Source: Aldehydirespirator sp965205155 (GTDB lineage Bacteria; Actinomycetota; Acidimicrobiia; Acidimicrobiales; Aldehydirespiratoraceae). From it: 64,000 nt of DNA. Shown piece after piece: positions 57,638-64,000 of this stretch. Numbering within the stretch: position 1 is the first letter of the stretch; the number at the start of each line of letters is the position of its first letter. The position numbers were made by a program, and so were the translations under genes. Where the stretch lies: contig OZ242033.1 in the NCBI GenBank assembly GCA_965205155.1, positions 1,922,001 through 1,986,000 of the forward strand, read 5' to 3'. The notes beneath the pieces are model-generated. The model was not told the origin of the DNA, ran no database searches, and saw only the letters and a list, made by a program, of their open reading frames with translations.

Positions 57638-58889
57638 CCTGAAGCTCCTCGGCGGGGAACAGGGTCACAACCTTGGGCCCCTCGGCCGAACAGACCACCA
57701 TCTCCTCGATCCGGGCCGCCGAGCGTCCGTCATCGGCCGGGCAGAAGGTCTCCAGCGCGAAGTACATTCCCTCCTTGAGCTCGATCGGGTTCTCGATCGA
57801 GTTGAGCCTGCTGATGACGGGGCGCTCGTGGACCGATAGTCCCACTCCGTGGCCGAACTGGAGGCCAAAGGCCTCCATCTCGTCGGGGAACCCGAACTCT
57901 TGAGCCTCGGGCCACGACTCGGCGATGACATCGGTGGTGGTCCCCGGCTTCACCAGGGCGATGGCTGCGTCGATCCACTCCCGGGCTCGCTTGTAGGCGT
58001 CCCGCTGAGCCGGGGTGGCCCGACCCACCACGAACGTCCGGTAGTAGCAGGTGCGGTAGCCGTTGTGGGCCTGGATGATGTCGAAATAGGCGGTGTCGCC
58101 CGGGCGGATCAAGCGATCCGAGAAGACATGGGGGTGGGGGCTGCAGCGTTCTCCGGCGATGGAATTGATCGCCTCCACGTGCTCGGAGCCCATCTCGTAC
58201 AGCCGCTTGTTGGCCAGGGCCACGATGTCGGACTCGCGCACCCCGGGCTTGAGCGCCTCGAAGATGTCGTGGTACACGCCGTCAACCATCGCCGAGGCCT
58301 GGGTGAGCAGCATGATCTCGTCCGGGCTCTTGATCTCCCGCGCTTGGAGCATGACCTGCTGCCCGTTCCGCACGTCGATTCCGGCCCTCACCAGCTCCAG
58401 GAACATCTCCGCCTCGGCCATGTCGATGCCGAGCGGCATGCCGGCGACGCCCTCGTCGCGCAGCACGTCACAGATCTCCCGGACGGCCCGCGTGAACAGC
58501 CCCGTCTCCGGACCGATGGATCCGGCCAGGCCGGTGTTGCCTCCCACCGAATGGCCCGGCTCCAGCCACGGCGAGTGCAGCGTGTGGACCCGGGCCGCGG
58601 AACCGAAGTCCCAGATCCAGGGCTCGCCGGTCCGGGTCAGCAGCGCCCATCGTTCCATCTTGTTGAAAGCCCAGTACCCGATGTGGGTGGCGGTCAGGTA
58701 GCGGATGTTGGCGGTGTCGAACACGAGGAGCGCGCCGAGATCCGACTCCTCCAGCGCCGCCTTCGCCCTGTCGAGGCGGTAGCGCCGCAGCCGGTCGTAG
58801 TCGACGCGCTCCTCCCAGTCGACTGCCATCACGCCCGGTGAGGGCGTCGTCGCGACCGGGAATTCGCCCATCTGGTTGTCAGTGCTCAC
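57621..58889 (-). CDS. M24 (creatinase/aminopeptidase P) fold hydrolase with an altered metal site
   Basis: 422 residues. The N-terminal creatinase-N-like domain covers ~1-170 and the pita-bread domain follows. Probable metal positions are D in AYFDIIQAHNGY, H in FGHGVGLSVHERP, E in YFALETFCPADDG and E in ARIEEMV. Where active peptidases have a second aspartate, this protein reads RTCYYRTF, so one ligand is missing. That makes ordinary dimetal peptidase activity doubtful; a creatinase-type or lyase role is possible. It overlaps E1-alpha by 17 bp, suggesting a shared pathway. Confidence 0.85.
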   Translation of the reverse strand: MSTDNQMGEFPVATTPSPGVMAVDWEERVDYDRLRRYRLDRAKAALEESDLGALLVFDTANIRYLTATHIGYWAFNKMERWALLTRTGEPWIWDFGSAARVHTLHSPWLEPGHSVGGNTGLAGSIGPETGLFTRAVREICDVLRDEGVAGMPLGIDMAEAEMFLELVRAGIDVRNGQQVMLQAREIKSPDEIMLLTQASAMVDGVYHDIFEALKPGVRESDIVALANKRLYEMGSEHVEAINSIAGERCSPHPHVFSDRLIRPGDTAYFDIIQAHNGYRTCYYRTFVVGRATPAQRDAYKRAREWIDAAIALVKPGTTTDVIAESWPEAQEFGFPDEMEAFGLQFGHGVGLSVHERPVISRLNSIENPIELKEGMYFALETFCPADDGRSAARIEEMVVCSAEGPKVVTLFPAEELQVANEY

Positions 58890-58904
58890 TGCTCAGCTCC
58901 CTGG

Positions 58905-58959
58905 TCTCCCGCTCTTGTTCGCTGCGCTCACGGGCCGCTCGGGCCACGGCCTCGCTCGG
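58905..58959 (-). repeat. Dispersed ~50-bp repeat, copy 4
   Basis: Reverse-oriented copy in the 150-bp gap between the M24-fold gene start and the end of the alcohol dehydrogenase gene. Almost identical to copy 2 apart from one missing T and a few 3' differences. Confidence 0.75.
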
Positions 58960-59039
58960 TGTGTTGCGAAGATCCTCATAGGTTGCTCGCTTTCCGCTCG
59001 GCCTCCTGCGAGCCGGTGGGCTCGAGCCCACCGGCCAAA

Positions 59040-60146
59040 CTATTCGACGGGCCACCCGCCGGTGGGGCGCGCCTCCGGGATCCACGGATCGATGATCGTC
59101 TTGATCCGTTCGGCCCTGCCCTCCACCATCGGCTGCAGCCCGCTTGCCACGAGAGCTTCCAGCGGCAGGGCGACCGGTGCCACGTCGCTCCATCCGCCCG
59201 GGCGGCGCCCAACGAGCCGGGCCGCCTCCGCGAAGTCTGCGGCGAACACATGGGCGTTGGTTCCGACCAGCGACACCTCTCGCAGCGTGAGCGTGCGGAT
59301 ATCGAGCGGAACGGGCTTGGCGCCGAGGCCGACGGCCACTACCCGGCCCCGCGGCGCTACCGTGGCCAGCGCCGCCCGGAGTGCTTCGTCCACCCCGGTG
59401 ACCTCGTAGACCACTTCGACCGGAGCGTCCAGGCCGGCCCGGAGCTGCGACGCGAGGTCCTCGTCCCGGTCCACCTCCACGGTGCGGTGCGCCCCCAGGG
59501 CGCAGGCGATCTGCAGCCTCTCGGCGGACAGGTCGGCGGCCACGACCCGCAGCCCCATCTCCGCCGCGGCGAACACCAGGAACGCGCCCACCCCGCCGAT
59601 CCCTATCACGACGACGGTGTCGCCGGGCTGTGGAGATCCCTGGCGCAGCGCGTGGTGGGCCACCGACATGGGCTGCACGAGGGCCGCGCCGTCGTCGTCC
59701 AGCCCGTGCTCCTCCACCGGCAGGCAGATCGACGCCGGAACCGTCACGTACTGGGCCAGAGCGCCGTTGCGTTGCAGGCCCACGGTGAAATACTGCTCGC
59801 AGAAATTGGTCAGCATCCGAGCGCAAGCCGGACACTGGCCGCAGGAGATGCCCGCACCGCTGGACACGACGGCGTCGTCGGGAAAGCCCTCGACGCCGGG
59901 GCCGCGGGCCACCACCCGACCCCCGAACTCGTGGCCGGGAACCATCGGCCCCAGATGCCCGGACCGCGGGTGGCGCCTCGAGATGGGAAACATCTTTGGG
60001 CCGTGACTGAACTCCGAGGCGTCGGTACCGCAGATACCGGCCGCGTGCACCTCAATCAGCAGCTCGCCGGGACCGGGATCGGGCACCTCCAAGTCCTCGA
60101 CCCGGATGTCGCGGGAGCCGTGATACACGGCCGCTCGCATGCTCAC
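59040..60146 (-). CDS. Zinc-dependent alcohol/polyol dehydrogenase (threonine/butanediol dehydrogenase-like)
   Basis: 368 residues from a GTG, with an ATG two codons later. The catalytic zinc site is GICGTDASEF and GHEFGG, and the structural zinc cysteines are in ISCGQCPACARMLTNFC. The Rossmann motif is VVIGIGGVGAF. It should oxidise a secondary alcohol or polyol with NAD(P). It lies between an SDR gene and the M24/E1 operon, all on the minus strand, fitting a stepwise alcohol-to-oxoacid route. Confidence 0.94.
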   Translation of the reverse strand: MSMRAAVYHGSRDIRVEDLEVPDPGPGELLIEVHAAGICGTDASEFSHGPKMFPISRRHPRSGHLGPMVPGHEFGGRVVARGPGVEGFPDDAVVSSGAGISCGQCPACARMLTNFCEQYFTVGLQRNGALAQYVTVPASICLPVEEHGLDDDGAALVQPMSVAHHALRQGSPQPGDTVVVIGIGGVGAFLVFAAAEMGLRVVAADLSAERLQIACALGAHRTVEVDRDEDLASQLRAGLDAPVEVVYEVTGVDEALRAALATVAPRGRVVAVGLGAKPVPLDIRTLTLREVSLVGTNAHVFAADFAEAARLVGRRPGGWSDVAPVALPLEALVASGLQPMVEGRAERIKTIIDPWIPEARPTGGWPVE

Positions 60147-60195
60147 GATCTACCCAGCGGTGCTCTGCCCGGCGGTGCCATGTCCTGGACTCCGA

Positions 60196-60981
60196 TCAGA
60201 AGAAGACCTGCTCGCCGCCGGTGAGGTTGAGACTGGCGCCGGTTGTGTAGCAGGCGTCGTCGGAGGCGAGGAAGGCGGCCATGGCACCGATGTCGGTGGC
60301 CGTCCCGAGACGCTTCATGGGGATGGTCTCGATGTGCTCTGCCAGCAATTCGTCGCGGTCCCTGTTGGCGGAGGCCGCGGCGGCACCGAATCCGGTCTTC
60401 GTCATGTTGGTGAACATCGTGCCGGGGCAGATGGCGTTGACGGTGATGCCGTACTCGGCGAGCTCCTTGGCCAGCACCTGGGTGAGTCCAACCACCGCGA
60501 ACTTGGAAGCCGAGTAGATCCCCCATCCTTGCCAGGCCACCTTCCCGGTCTGGGAGGCCGTGTTGATGATCCGTCCCCAGTTGTGCTGCTTCATGATGTG
60601 GGCCGCGGCACGGGAGCAGGCCAGCACGCCCCGGACGTTCACTGAGAAGACCCTCTCGTACACGTCGTCGGGAGTGTCGATGACGGCACCGATGGGCTGG
60701 GCGACGCCGGCGTTGTTGGCCAGGATGTCGAGGCGGCCGTATGTCTCGGCCACCGAGCGCATCCGCTCCTCGACCTGGGCCGTGTCGGTGACGTCCAGAC
60801 GGATGGCCATGGGCTGTGCGCCCGATGGTGCCGCAGGCAGCGACGACGCCACTTCGGAGGCGTCGAGCACGTCGGCGCACACCACTGCGGCCCCCTCGTC
60901 GGCGAACCTCCGAGCGATGCCCTCACCCAGTCCTCGGGACGCTCCGGTCACCAATGCGATCTTGTCGTCTAGCCGACCCAT
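60196..60981 (-). CDS. SDR family NAD(P)-dependent oxidoreductase
   Basis: 261 residues from the ATG at 60981, preceded by AAGGAG. The cofactor motif TGASRGLGEGIARRF, NNAGVAQPIGAV, the catalytic serine of INTASQTG and YSASKFAVVGLTQ (Tyr-x3-Lys) identify a classical SDR. CPGTMFTNMTKTGFG and the C-terminal TTGASLNLTGGEQVF resemble sorbitol or glucose dehydrogenases. It is the most upstream gene of the minus-strand catabolic block. Confidence 0.94.
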   Translation of the reverse strand: MGRLDDKIALVTGASRGLGEGIARRFADEGAAVVCADVLDASEVASSLPAAPSGAQPMAIRLDVTDTAQVEERMRSVAETYGRLDILANNAGVAQPIGAVIDTPDDVYERVFSVNVRGVLACSRAAAHIMKQHNWGRIINTASQTGKVAWQGWGIYSASKFAVVGLTQVLAKELAEYGITVNAICPGTMFTNMTKTGFGAAAASANRDRDELLAEHIETIPMKRLGTATDIGAMAAFLASDDACYTTGASLNLTGGEQVFF

Positions 60982-61128
60982 GAGGTGCTCTCCTTGCTGC
61001 AGTGAAGCCGGCCGCAGACTACAACACGCTGTCTGACCGGCAAATCGCCGGCTCGCCGGCCCAAGAGGCCGAGCGAGGCGCCCATTAGTTTGAGTGTTAG
61101 CGGCCAGGGTGGCCGGGAGGGGGAGGCT

Positions 61129-62385
61129 GTGATCAACGACGACGTTGACCTGATGCTGACACCGAGAGCCGGACTGGACGATGACGGCTGCGCAAGGGCA
61201 TGGGCCGGGTCGGGAGCGATGCACCTGACCGGCCCGGCCCCGGGCCCGCCTTACGTGTCGCCCGCGGGAGTTGCGCGCCCCCTGATCGGCTTGGGTGACG
61301 CTCTGGTCTCGGCCACGGGCCGGCTGGGGACAGCGGTCAGGGTGGACGCGGTGGGGCTGGCCGCTCAGCGAGCCGCCTTCGCCGGATTCGGCCGCAGCGG
61401 CTCGCGTAGCGTGGGGGGCTTCGCGCAGATGGTACGGGTCACCGACGGCTGGGTGGTCCTGAACCTCCCTCGGCCGTCCGATTCTGAGGCGCTGCCTGCA
61501 CTCGTGGGCGCGGCAGTGGCGGTGGACGACTGGGGCGCGATCGAGTCGCGCCTGGGCCTCATGACCGCCCGCGAGATCGTCGAGGCCGCATCGGCACTCG
61601 GTCTGGCCGTCGGCGCGGTCGGCGACACCCCCGCTCCCGATCGGCCGTGGTCGGTTCACGCTGAGGTGCCGGCGCGGCCTCGCCGCTCGGAGCCGGTAGT
61701 AGTGGATCTCACCAGCCTGTGGGCGGGGCCGCTGGCGGGCGGGCTGCTGGCCGAAGCCGGCTGCCGGGTGCTCAAGGTCGAGTCGTCCCTGAGGCCCGAC
61801 GGCGCCCGTCGCGGTCCTGCCGGGTTCTTCGAACTGCTGAACGGCCGCAAAGAGCATCTGACCCTCGATCTGCCCGAGCCCGGGGCCCTTGCCCAGCTCC
61901 GCCGGATGCTCGCTGGTGCTGATCTAGTGCTGGAGGCGAGCCGGCCCCGGGTGATGCAGCAATGGGGGATCGGTGTGGATGACATCGTGGCTGCTGGTAC
62001 GGCGTGGGTGTCGATCACCGGGCACGGACGCCGGGGTCTACACAGCAACCGGATCGCCTTCGGTGACGACGCGGCCGCCTCCGGGGGGCTGGTCGTGCCC
62101 GGCGAGCCGCCGATGTTCGTGGGCGACGCCATCGCCGACCCCATCGCCGGCCTGGCCGCCGCGTCGGTAGCCGCCCGCCTGCTGTCCGAGGGCCGGGCCG
62201 GTCTCGTGGACGTTTCACTGGCCTCGGCAGCGGCGTGGGTCGCGAGCGGGGCTGGTCCAGCCATCGAGCGACCCGTCGTGCAGAGCGGCGATCGCTGGCA
62301 GGTCGAGCTGGCCGATGGCCCGGTGGCGGTACGCCCTCCCGCGGCGCCCGACCGGCTCACGGCCCGCCCGCAAGCCGCCAGGTAG
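61129..62385 (+). CDS. CaiB/BaiF-type CoA transferase family protein with rearranged halves
   Basis: About 418 residues from a GTG with GGGAGG upstream; a TTG at 61090 is less likely. The typical CaiB N-terminus (VVDLTSLWAGPLAGGLLAEA, then RVLKVES) appears only near residue 185. The first ~180 residues instead resemble a C-terminal part of such enzymes (DGWVVLNLPRPSDSEALPAL; ALGLAVGAV). This order is known for a group of actinobacterial CoA transferases. The enzyme probably moves CoA between carboxylic acids. A carboxyltransferase gene follows on the same strand. Confidence 0.85.
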   Translation: MINDDVDLMLTPRAGLDDDGCARAWAGSGAMHLTGPAPGPPYVSPAGVARPLIGLGDALVSATGRLGTAVRVDAVGLAAQRAAFAGFGRSGSRSVGGFAQMVRVTDGWVVLNLPRPSDSEALPALVGAAVAVDDWGAIESRLGLMTAREIVEAASALGLAVGAVGDTPAPDRPWSVHAEVPARPRRSEPVVVDLTSLWAGPLAGGLLAEAGCRVLKVESSLRPDGARRGPAGFFELLNGRKEHLTLDLPEPGALAQLRRMLAGADLVLEASRPRVMQQWGIGVDDIVAAGTAWVSITGHGRRGLHSNRIAFGDDAAASGGLVVPGEPPMFVGDAIADPIAGLAAASVAARLLSEGRAGLVDVSLASAAAWVASGAGPAIERPVVQSGDRWQVELADGPVAVRPPAAPDRLTARPQAAR

Positions 62386-62396
62386 TCCTTCGGCAG

Positions 62397-62583
62397 ATTG
62401 GCAGCGTTTTGCACGTCCTGCGTGCGTTGTGCTGCCAGTTCGCGGGGTGGCTTGGCGCAGTTCCGGGATTGGCAGCGTTTTGCACGTCATGCGTGCGTTG
62501 TGCTGCCAGTTCGCGGGGTGGCTTGGCGCAGTTCCGGGATTGGCAGCGTTTTGCACGTCATGCGTGCGTTGTGCTGCCAGTTC
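62397..62583. repeat. 71-bp tandem repeat (2.6 copies) with a nested palindrome
   Basis: Units start at 62397, 62468 and 62539; the first two differ at one base and the third stops after 45 bp. Each unit holds a 39-bp nested palindrome (62399, 62470, 62541): outer arms TGGCAGC/GCTGCCA, inner arms GCACG/CGTGC, separated by regular 5-nt spacers. The array fills most of the gap between the CoA transferase and the carboxyltransferase genes. It may be a set of operators or structured RNA elements. Confidence 0.85.
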
Positions 62584-62653
62584 AGTTGGGGATGGTTACC
62601 GTGGTCGCGGTGGGTAGTACCTCTGGCAGCGAGCCTCAGGAGGCCGGACCGGC

Positions 62654-64000
62654 GTGAGCGGCGACTCCGGGTGGGACTCCACCGTCGAGGACCTCGAGCG
62701 TCGCCGGCAGCAGGCTCGAGCCATGGGAGGCGCCGAGAAGCTGGCTCAGCGCCGGGCGGAGGGGCGTCTGGACGCTCGGGGCCGCATAGACGGGCTCCTC
62801 GATGCGGGCTCGTTCACCGAGATCGGCATCCTGGCCGGCCCGGTGCCGGCCGACGCTCTGGTGGCCGGTGTGGGGGCCATCGACGGCCGTCCGGTGGCCG
62901 TGGGCGCGGAGGACTTCACCACCATGGGGGGCTCCATCGGTCCGGCCGCCACCCGCAAGCGGTGGCGGATTGCCGACATCGCCCACCGCGAGCGCATCCC
63001 GCTGGTAATGCTGCTGGAGGGAGCCGGGCACCGGCCTCCCATGCCGGGCGATCCCGGTGGGGGTGGGCCCAACGACCTGCAAGCCCAGGCGGCCCTGTCG
63101 GGGAACGTGCCCATGGTGTGCGGGGTGATGGGGCCGTCGGCCGGTCATGGGGCCATCACCGCCCTGCTGTGCGACTTCTCGGTCATGACTGGTGATGCGG
63201 CCATCTTCACCGCGGGTCCTCCGGTGGTGGAGGCTTCGTTGGGAGAACGGGTCGGCAAGGACGATCTCGGCGGGCCCGAAGTGGCCATCAGCGCGGGAAC
63301 CATTCACAACGCCGCGGCCGACGATGCCGACCTGCTGAGCCAGATCCGCTCATACCTCTCGTACTTTGGATCGTCGGCTTGGGAGCGGCCCCCCGTAGTC
63401 GACACCGGCGACACCGGCCGGCGTCGCATCGAGCGCATGCTCGACTTGGTTCCACGCGACGGCCGTCGGGGCTACGACATGACCGCGGTCGTGGAGTCGG
63501 TGGTCGACTGCGGCCAGAGCCTGCCGATCCAGCCCGGCCACGGCCGGTCCATCATCTGCGCGCTGGCCCGCATCGGCGGCGAGCCGGTCGGGATCGTGGC
63601 CAACCAGCCGGTCGAGTTGGCCGGCTCGATCGATGTCGCTGCAGCCGGCAAGGCGGCCCACTTCATCTCGGTGTGCGATGCCTTCCACCTGCCGCTGCTG
63701 TTCCTGGCCGACAACCCCGGCGTCCTCGCGGGCACCGCGTCGGAGCGGGCGGGCGTGCTGCGGGCCTCGGCTCGCATGTACGCCGCCCAGACCCGGGCCA
63801 CCACCGTCAAGATCCATGTCACGCTGCGCAAGGCTTTCGGCTTCGGCAGTTGTGTGATGGCCATGAACCCGCACGACTCCCAGACCCTCAGCTTCGCCTT
63901 CCCGGGTGCCACGGTGGGGGCCATGGGTGCCGCGGGGGCGGGCCGGGCGGTGGGCGCCGACGAGCAGGGCGAGCAGGACCTGCGCCGGGCCGAGGAGGAA
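62654..64000 (+). CDS. Acyl-CoA carboxylase carboxyltransferase subunit (3'-partial)
   Basis: Starts at a GTG with AGGAGG 11 bp upstream and runs off the right edge after 449 codons with no stop. Landmarks are LLDAGSFTEIGILAG, GSIGPAATRKRWRIADIAH, the first oxyanion region GPSAGHGAITALLCDF, and in the C-terminal half LPLLFLADNPGVLAGTASE and KAFGFGSCVMAMNP. It resembles propionyl/methylcrotonyl-CoA carboxylase beta subunits. The biotin-bearing partner is not in the window. Together with the CoA transferase upstream it points to acyl-CoA carboxylation. Confidence 0.92.
   Translation, partial: MSGDSGWDSTVEDLERRRQQARAMGGAEKLAQRRAEGRLDARGRIDGLLDAGSFTEIGILAGPVPADALVAGVGAIDGRPVAVGAEDFTTMGGSIGPAATRKRWRIADIAHRERIPLVMLLEGAGHRPPMPGDPGGGGPNDLQAQAALSGNVPMVCGVMGPSAGHGAITALLCDFSVMTGDAAIFTAGPPVVEASLGERVGKDDLGGPEVAISAGTIHNAAADDADLLSQIRSYLSYFGSSAWERPPVVDTGDTGRRRIERMLDLVPRDGRRGYDMTAVVESVVDCGQSLPIQPGHGRSIICALARIGGEPVGIVANQPVELAGSIDVAAAGKAAHFISVCDAFHLPLLFLADNPGVLAGTASERAGVLRASARMYAAQTRATTVKIHVTLRKAFGFGSCVMAMNPHDSQTLSFAFPGATVGAMGAAGAGRAVGADEQGEQDLRRAEEE

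Noticed and set aside
57621..58889. DMSP lyase DddP
   Set aside because: The fold family is the same, but as I recall DddP its metal site uses aspartates that this protein does not show; the call would be too specific.
62397..62583. CRISPR-like array
   Set aside because: The units are directly adjacent with no variable spacers, and only 2.6 copies exist.
1..64000. tRNA or rRNA genes
   Set aside because: Scanning for T-arm-like GGTTCGAAT patterns gave only matches inside coding sequence without a cloverleaf.

Overview
The window is about 64 kb of high-GC DNA with short intergenic gaps, many ATGA/GTGA gene overlaps and GTG starts. The gene content suggests an actinobacterium, possibly of the class Acidimicrobiia: an F420-type LLM oxidoreductase, a DUF6159-type membrane protein, Tat-lipoprotein binding proteins, CaiB transferases, acyl-CoA dehydrogenase and several AMP-forming acyl-CoA ligases. 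This placement is inference; no rRNA or tRNA gene was seen. Both ends cut through genes.

Region 1 (1-9.3 kb): the 3' part of a large HEAT-like protein ending in a PD-(D/E)XK nuclease fold, then a minus-strand operon for oligopeptide uptake. It holds a binding protein, two permeases and only one ATPase, and runs into an alpha/beta-hydrolase-like protein and an amidohydrolase.

Region 2 (9.4-20.3 kb) is accessory DNA. It holds gene debris, unexplained hairpins and a minus-strand defence-like island. In transcription order the island contains: a GHKL-ATPase/methyltransferase-like fusion (frameshifted), a beta-class DNA methylase truncated by an IS1595-type element that is itself internally deleted, an intact DNA methylase, a BglII-like restriction endonuclease, a short ORF cut off at an IS481 remnant, two DUF488 proteins and a dual-OB protein. 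A C45-type Ntn hydrolase follows upstream. Short copies of its 3' end and interior are scattered on both sides of the island.

Region 3 (20.3-30.7 kb): a CocE-type hydrolase, then a plus-strand operon. This carries a PNPOx-like protein, aminotransferase, M20 peptidase, RraA-like protein, a stand-alone lipoyl domain, an SDR and a fused E1 alpha/beta thiamine enzyme with no E2 or E3 nearby. A bicupin and a phosphoribosyltransferase follow on the minus strand.

Region 4 (31-37 kb): purine-type catabolism on the minus strand. It has an 8-oxoguanine/guanine deaminase-like amidohydrolase, an F420-type LLM oxidoreductase, an SsnA-like amidohydrolase and a fused [2Fe-2S]-molybdopterin xanthine-dehydrogenase-like enzyme, with a perfect 21-bp tandem repeat upstream.

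Region 5 (37-49.2 kb): two paralogous membrane-anchored sulfite-oxidase-like proteins flank rsgA and an acyl-CoA ligase. An acyl-CoA dehydrogenase, a DUF6159 protein, a tandem crotonase, another ligase and a small conserved-looking protein follow.

Region 6 (49.3-61 kb): a long minus-strand catabolic block. It contains a sugar-type ABC transporter with its binding protein and a VOC protein, a 3-hydroxyisobutyrate-dehydrogenase-like enzyme, a second E1 alpha/beta pair, an M24-fold hydrolase, a zinc alcohol dehydrogenase and an SDR. The likely theme is uptake and oxidation of a small sugar- or polyol-like compound; the substrate cannot be read from sequence.

Region 7 (61-64 kb): a rearranged CaiB-type CoA transferase, a 71-bp tandem repeat carrying a nested palindrome, and the start of an acyl-CoA carboxylase carboxyltransferase.

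A roughly 50-bp dispersed repeat occurs four times (39.2, 40.3, 48.8 and 58.9 kb).
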